DNA from: Pseudoalteromonas ostreae | Lineage (GTDB): Bacteria > Pseudomonadota > Gammaproteobacteria > Enterobacterales > Alteromonadaceae | NCBI RefSeq assembly: GCF_018069805.1 | Contig: NZ_JAGPYN010000008.1 | Span: 1 to 64,000 of the forward strand | Direction: 5' to 3' | DNA length: 64,000 nt | In this document: positions 61,699-64,000 of the stretch, piece by piece | How the letters are laid out: each line of letters begins with the position of its first letter | How positions within the stretch are numbered: position 1 is the stretch's first letter | Position numbers and translations under genes: made by a program | Notes under the pieces: model-generated | The model's database searches: none | Told to the model about the DNA's origin: nothing | What the model saw: only the letters and a program-made list of their open reading frames with translations

Positions 61699-62751
61699 AT
61701 GATGAAACACCTAATATGGATATGCTTCTCAGCGCTTTTCTTGAGCGCATGTGGTGATACGAATAATCAGTATCAAAGTAAAGAGCAAGCTCAGCAAGCA
61801 TTGCAAACACTAAATCAATTTTTAAGACCAACAGGTGAAATTAAACAAGTTAACGAGCAACAGTTTCCATTTAGTGATGCATATTTGAAAGAGCGTCACA
61901 GCATATATCAAGCCATGCAAACCTTAGAGTTAACACCTGTCGCGCAGAGTTCATTGGATTATCTTATTATTGCAGAGCGTTTTCCGGAGCGCTATTTTAC
62001 ATGGCCGGTGTATATTCCTGTGCTTGATAATATGCTTGCCTATAACCAACAACACGACATTACTGCAAACATAAACAATTGGCTCAGTTTTACTCAGCAG
62101 CAGTTGGTGCTTGCTAAAGAGAGTAAACTTAGACTCAATTCAATTGAGCTTAATGCGTTACAAACGCAGGTAACTAAGAATCTTACTCGCGTTGATCTTC
62201 CAGCAAACCTTAAACACACTCTCAACGAGTTTAATGAGTATTTAGCGCTCTATACACCCCGTGGAAGTGTTGGTTTACATGGCTTATCAAATGGTGGGTC
62301 TTGGTATCAAAGTAAGTTAAATTACTTCTCAGGCACTACTAAAGCACCAATAAATTGGCTAGTTGCAGTGCAATCTCAGTTGAAGGAAATGCAGCAAGGG
62401 GCATACTCTATGCGTTTTGCAGTTGATCATCAGCACTCAGTCCTTGAGCAGCGTTTTGCACTGTCTAAAGATAAGCAAGTTGGCTTTGATTGGGCGCAAA
62501 ATTACTTGAGCTTAACAAGTTCAGCAGGGCAAGCAGTAACAGATATAAGTAATGAAGAACGTACTTTTTGGTTAGCTATGATGGAAACCGATCTTGGTAT
62601 CCATTACCATGCTTGGACTGTGCAACAAGCAAAAGTTAATTTACTTAAACGATTAAAAATGACGCCACAACAAGTCGATTATTTAGTGGCTGATATCATT
62701 TTTTATCCGGCACAAAGTTTTGCGTTCGCAACACTCTTAACGACTCAGTAA
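61699..62751 (+). CDS. lipoprotein of unknown function, possibly DUF885-related
   Basis: 350 residues with a lipoprotein signal and lipobox LSAC (IWICFSALFLSACGD). Mostly helical, glutamine-rich. The stretch TPRGSVGLHGLSNGGSWYQSKLNYFSG and a later segment resemble part of a DUF885-like fold, but the metal motifs are not clear, so I make no enzymatic call. It starts 14 bp after the terminator of the TonB operon, so it has its own weak promoter or read-through expression. Confidence 0.75.
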   Translation: MMKHLIWICFSALFLSACGDTNNQYQSKEQAQQALQTLNQFLRPTGEIKQVNEQQFPFSDAYLKERHSIYQAMQTLELTPVAQSSLDYLIIAERFPERYFTWPVYIPVLDNMLAYNQQHDITANINNWLSFTQQQLVLAKESKLRLNSIELNALQTQVTKNLTRVDLPANLKHTLNEFNEYLALYTPRGSVGLHGLSNGGSWYQSKLNYFSGTTKAPINWLVAVQSQLKEMQQGAYSMRFAVDHQHSVLEQRFALSKDKQVGFDWAQNYLSLTSSAGQAVTDISNEERTFWLAMMETDLGIHYHAWTVQQAKVNLLKRLKMTPQQVDYLVADIIFYPAQSFAFATLLTTQ

Positions 62752-62767
62752 GCTCGCTTGCTGATTT

Positions 62768-63118
62768 CTATGACCTTGGCTCGCAGTTGCTACAGCGCTG
62801 CGCTGTTGGATCGGCATTTAGCCGTTGCGAGTCAATTTTTTCTTCACAGTCACAACAATAACCATATTGGCCGATATCGATTTGACAGACTGCCGCTTCA
62901 AGTTGTTCTAAGCGTACTATGATATCTTTATATTCAGTACCAAGTTGCTTTTGTGTAAGCTCTAACCATTGTTCAGGGTTATTTTTGTGCAAGGTTTCAG
63001 CTAGTGAGTGATGCAATTGGTTACTTGAGTTTGATAGTGTCGTAAGTAAGCACTGCCTTACTTGCTCTAACTCTGTATTAAGTTTTTGAAGGTGAAGTTG
63101 AGCATTGATCATTGTCAT
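62768..63118 (-). CDS. DksA/TraR-type zinc-finger protein
   Basis: 116 residues: an N-terminal helical hairpin region (about 1-75) and a C4 zinc finger CCDCEEKIDSQRLNADP...CSNC (about 85-113). Short of DksA's 151 residues but with its coiled-coil/finger layout, so it may be a DksA-like RNA polymerase-binding regulator. It is upstream of dusC in the opposite order from the reading direction, 66 bp from the dusC stop. Confidence 0.85.
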   Translation of the reverse strand: MTMINAQLHLQKLNTELEQVRQCLLTTLSNSSNQLHHSLAETLHKNNPEQWLELTQKQLGTEYKDIIVRLEQLEAAVCQIDIGQYGYCCDCEEKIDSQRLNADPTAQRCSNCEPRS

Positions 63119-63183
63119 TATCCTCGTTGAGCAATGCTGTAGTATTCAGTAATTTAAAAAAGTCGACTATGATGTGCGTCAAA

Positions 63184-64000
63184 TTAAGGTGCAATAGCGT
63201 ATTTTTTCAAAACATCGGCCACATCTTCTTTTACCTTCAAACGTCTGATCTCATCGAACAAAGTATCAGCTTGAAAATATTGACGTTTTAAATAGCCCAG
63301 CCACTGCTTAGTACGAGAAGCAAAATATTTTTCATCTTTCGCTGGATCATGATGTATGGCTGAATGGATCAGATGATAGAGAATATGCTCCCACTTTAAG
63401 CCAACATAGTGTTCATCATTAAAATGTGCTTTAATTTTTCGTGCTAAATCAGGGTGCGACAGTGCACCACGACCAAGCATTAAGTCTGTGCAACCACTAC
63501 GTTGTTGGCAAAGTAGTGCATCTTCTATTTGCCAAATCTCACCATTTGCGACCACGGCGATGTTTTTATCTTTGATCAGTGGTGGAATTTTTTCCCAGTA
63601 AGCGGGTGGGTTATAACCGTCTCGCTTTGTACGGGCATGAATAGCAATGCTATTGGCGCCGGCACTAACAACGGCATCAACAATTTCTTGACTGTTACTG
63701 TCATCATCAAAACCTAAACGAATTTTAGCGCTTACTTGATGCTCGCTTGGCACGGCGTCACGAACTGCTTTAATGATTGCATACATGTGCTCAGGATCTT
63801 TTAGTAGCACGGCGCCACCTTTACTTTTATTGACAGTTTTAGCAGGGCACCCAAAATTAAGATCAACGCCGTGAGAGCCAAGCTCTATTACTTTGACCGC
63901 GTTTTCAGCTAATGCGTGTGCTACTTGGCCAAGTAATTGGATACGTACAGGAGTGCCAGAGCGAGTTAAACCGTTATTATTTAGCTCTGGGCAATAGCGA
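63184..64000 (-). CDS. dusC: tRNA-dihydrouridine(16) synthase, 5' end beyond window
   Basis: The reverse strand is open from a TAA at 63184 to the right edge without interruption, so the gene is partial at its N-terminus (about 271 residues seen; E. coli DusC has 315). The catalytic cysteine lies in GVDLNFGCPAKTVNKSKGGA. VVANGEIW and LMLGRGALSHPDL are the FMN-phosphate and C-terminal helical domain markers, as in DusC. It reduces U16 of tRNA. Confidence 0.93.
   Translation of the reverse strand, partial: RYCPELNNNGLTRSGTPVRIQLLGQVAHALAENAVKVIELGSHGVDLNFGCPAKTVNKSKGGAVLLKDPEHMYAIIKAVRDAVPSEHQVSAKIRLGFDDDSNSQEIVDAVVSAGANSIAIHARTKRDGYNPPAYWEKIPPLIKDKNIAVVANGEIWQIEDALLCQQRSGCTDLMLGRGALSHPDLARKIKAHFNDEHYVGLKWEHILYHLIHSAIHHDPAKDEKYFASRTKQWLGYLKRQYFQADTLFDEIRRLKVKEDVADVLKKYAIAP

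Overview
The window is about 64 kb of chromosome from a marine-type gammaproteobacterium, most likely of the order Alteromonadales (Pseudoalteromonas/Colwellia-like; genus not determinable from the sequence alone). The evidence is a low-GC genome carrying a complete rsxABCDGE-nth operon, a DUF3450/TtpC-ExbB-ExbD-TonB-TPR operon, a bcp-gcvR pair next to bamC, queC/queE, uvrB, pyrC and dusC, all with gammaproteobacterial protein motifs.

Layout. 1-5.1 kb: a 91-bp tandem repeat, a small DksA-type zinc-finger gene, gloA, a chemoreceptor and an Orn/Lys/Arg decarboxylase. 5.4-15.2 kb: an accretion zone at nth. Intact nth (14553-15185) is preceded, at lower coordinates, by three separate 3'-end fragments of nth. 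They bound three unrelated cargo modules: a small membrane protein plus GNAT; a CadC-like regulator plus an S15/CocE-type hydrolase; and a membrane AraC regulator plus a DJ-1/PfpI protein. 15.2-21.2 kb: the Rsx/Rnf electron-transport complex, with a repeat-expanded RsxC tail. 21.4-23.3 kb: a degenerate GGDEF-EAL protein. 23.5-23.9 kb: four tandem identical tRNA-Asn genes, followed by about 1.1 kb without genes that holds an inverted DnaA-box-like pair. 24.9-33.2 kb: MATE transporter, uvrB, several methyltransferases, a PspB-like protein, queC and queE.

33.3-41.4 kb is the most unusual region. It is a single-strand block encoding an XRE-HTH/ATPase regulator (its reading frame broken by one nucleotide in an A8 tract), an ECF-type sigma factor, four 206-residue paralogues of a family I do not recognise, two or three small unrelated proteins, a GH18 chitinase-like protein and a LysM protein. 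None has a signal peptide. I consider this the best candidate for an undescribed system. Its upstream edge (41.7-44.4 kb) is littered with transposase remnants (IS110-like, IS1182-like and REP/Y1-like).

44.5-64 kb: a LysR regulator diverging from a DsbA-like/metallo-beta-lactamase-fold/SnoaL-like gene set, then core genes: bcp, gcvR, bamC (dapA missing from its usual place), a YjiH-type membrane protein, a GAF-GAF-GGDEF-EAL protein, pyrC, a cold-shock protein, the TonB2-like operon, a lipoprotein, a second DksA-like zinc-finger protein, and dusC running off the right edge.
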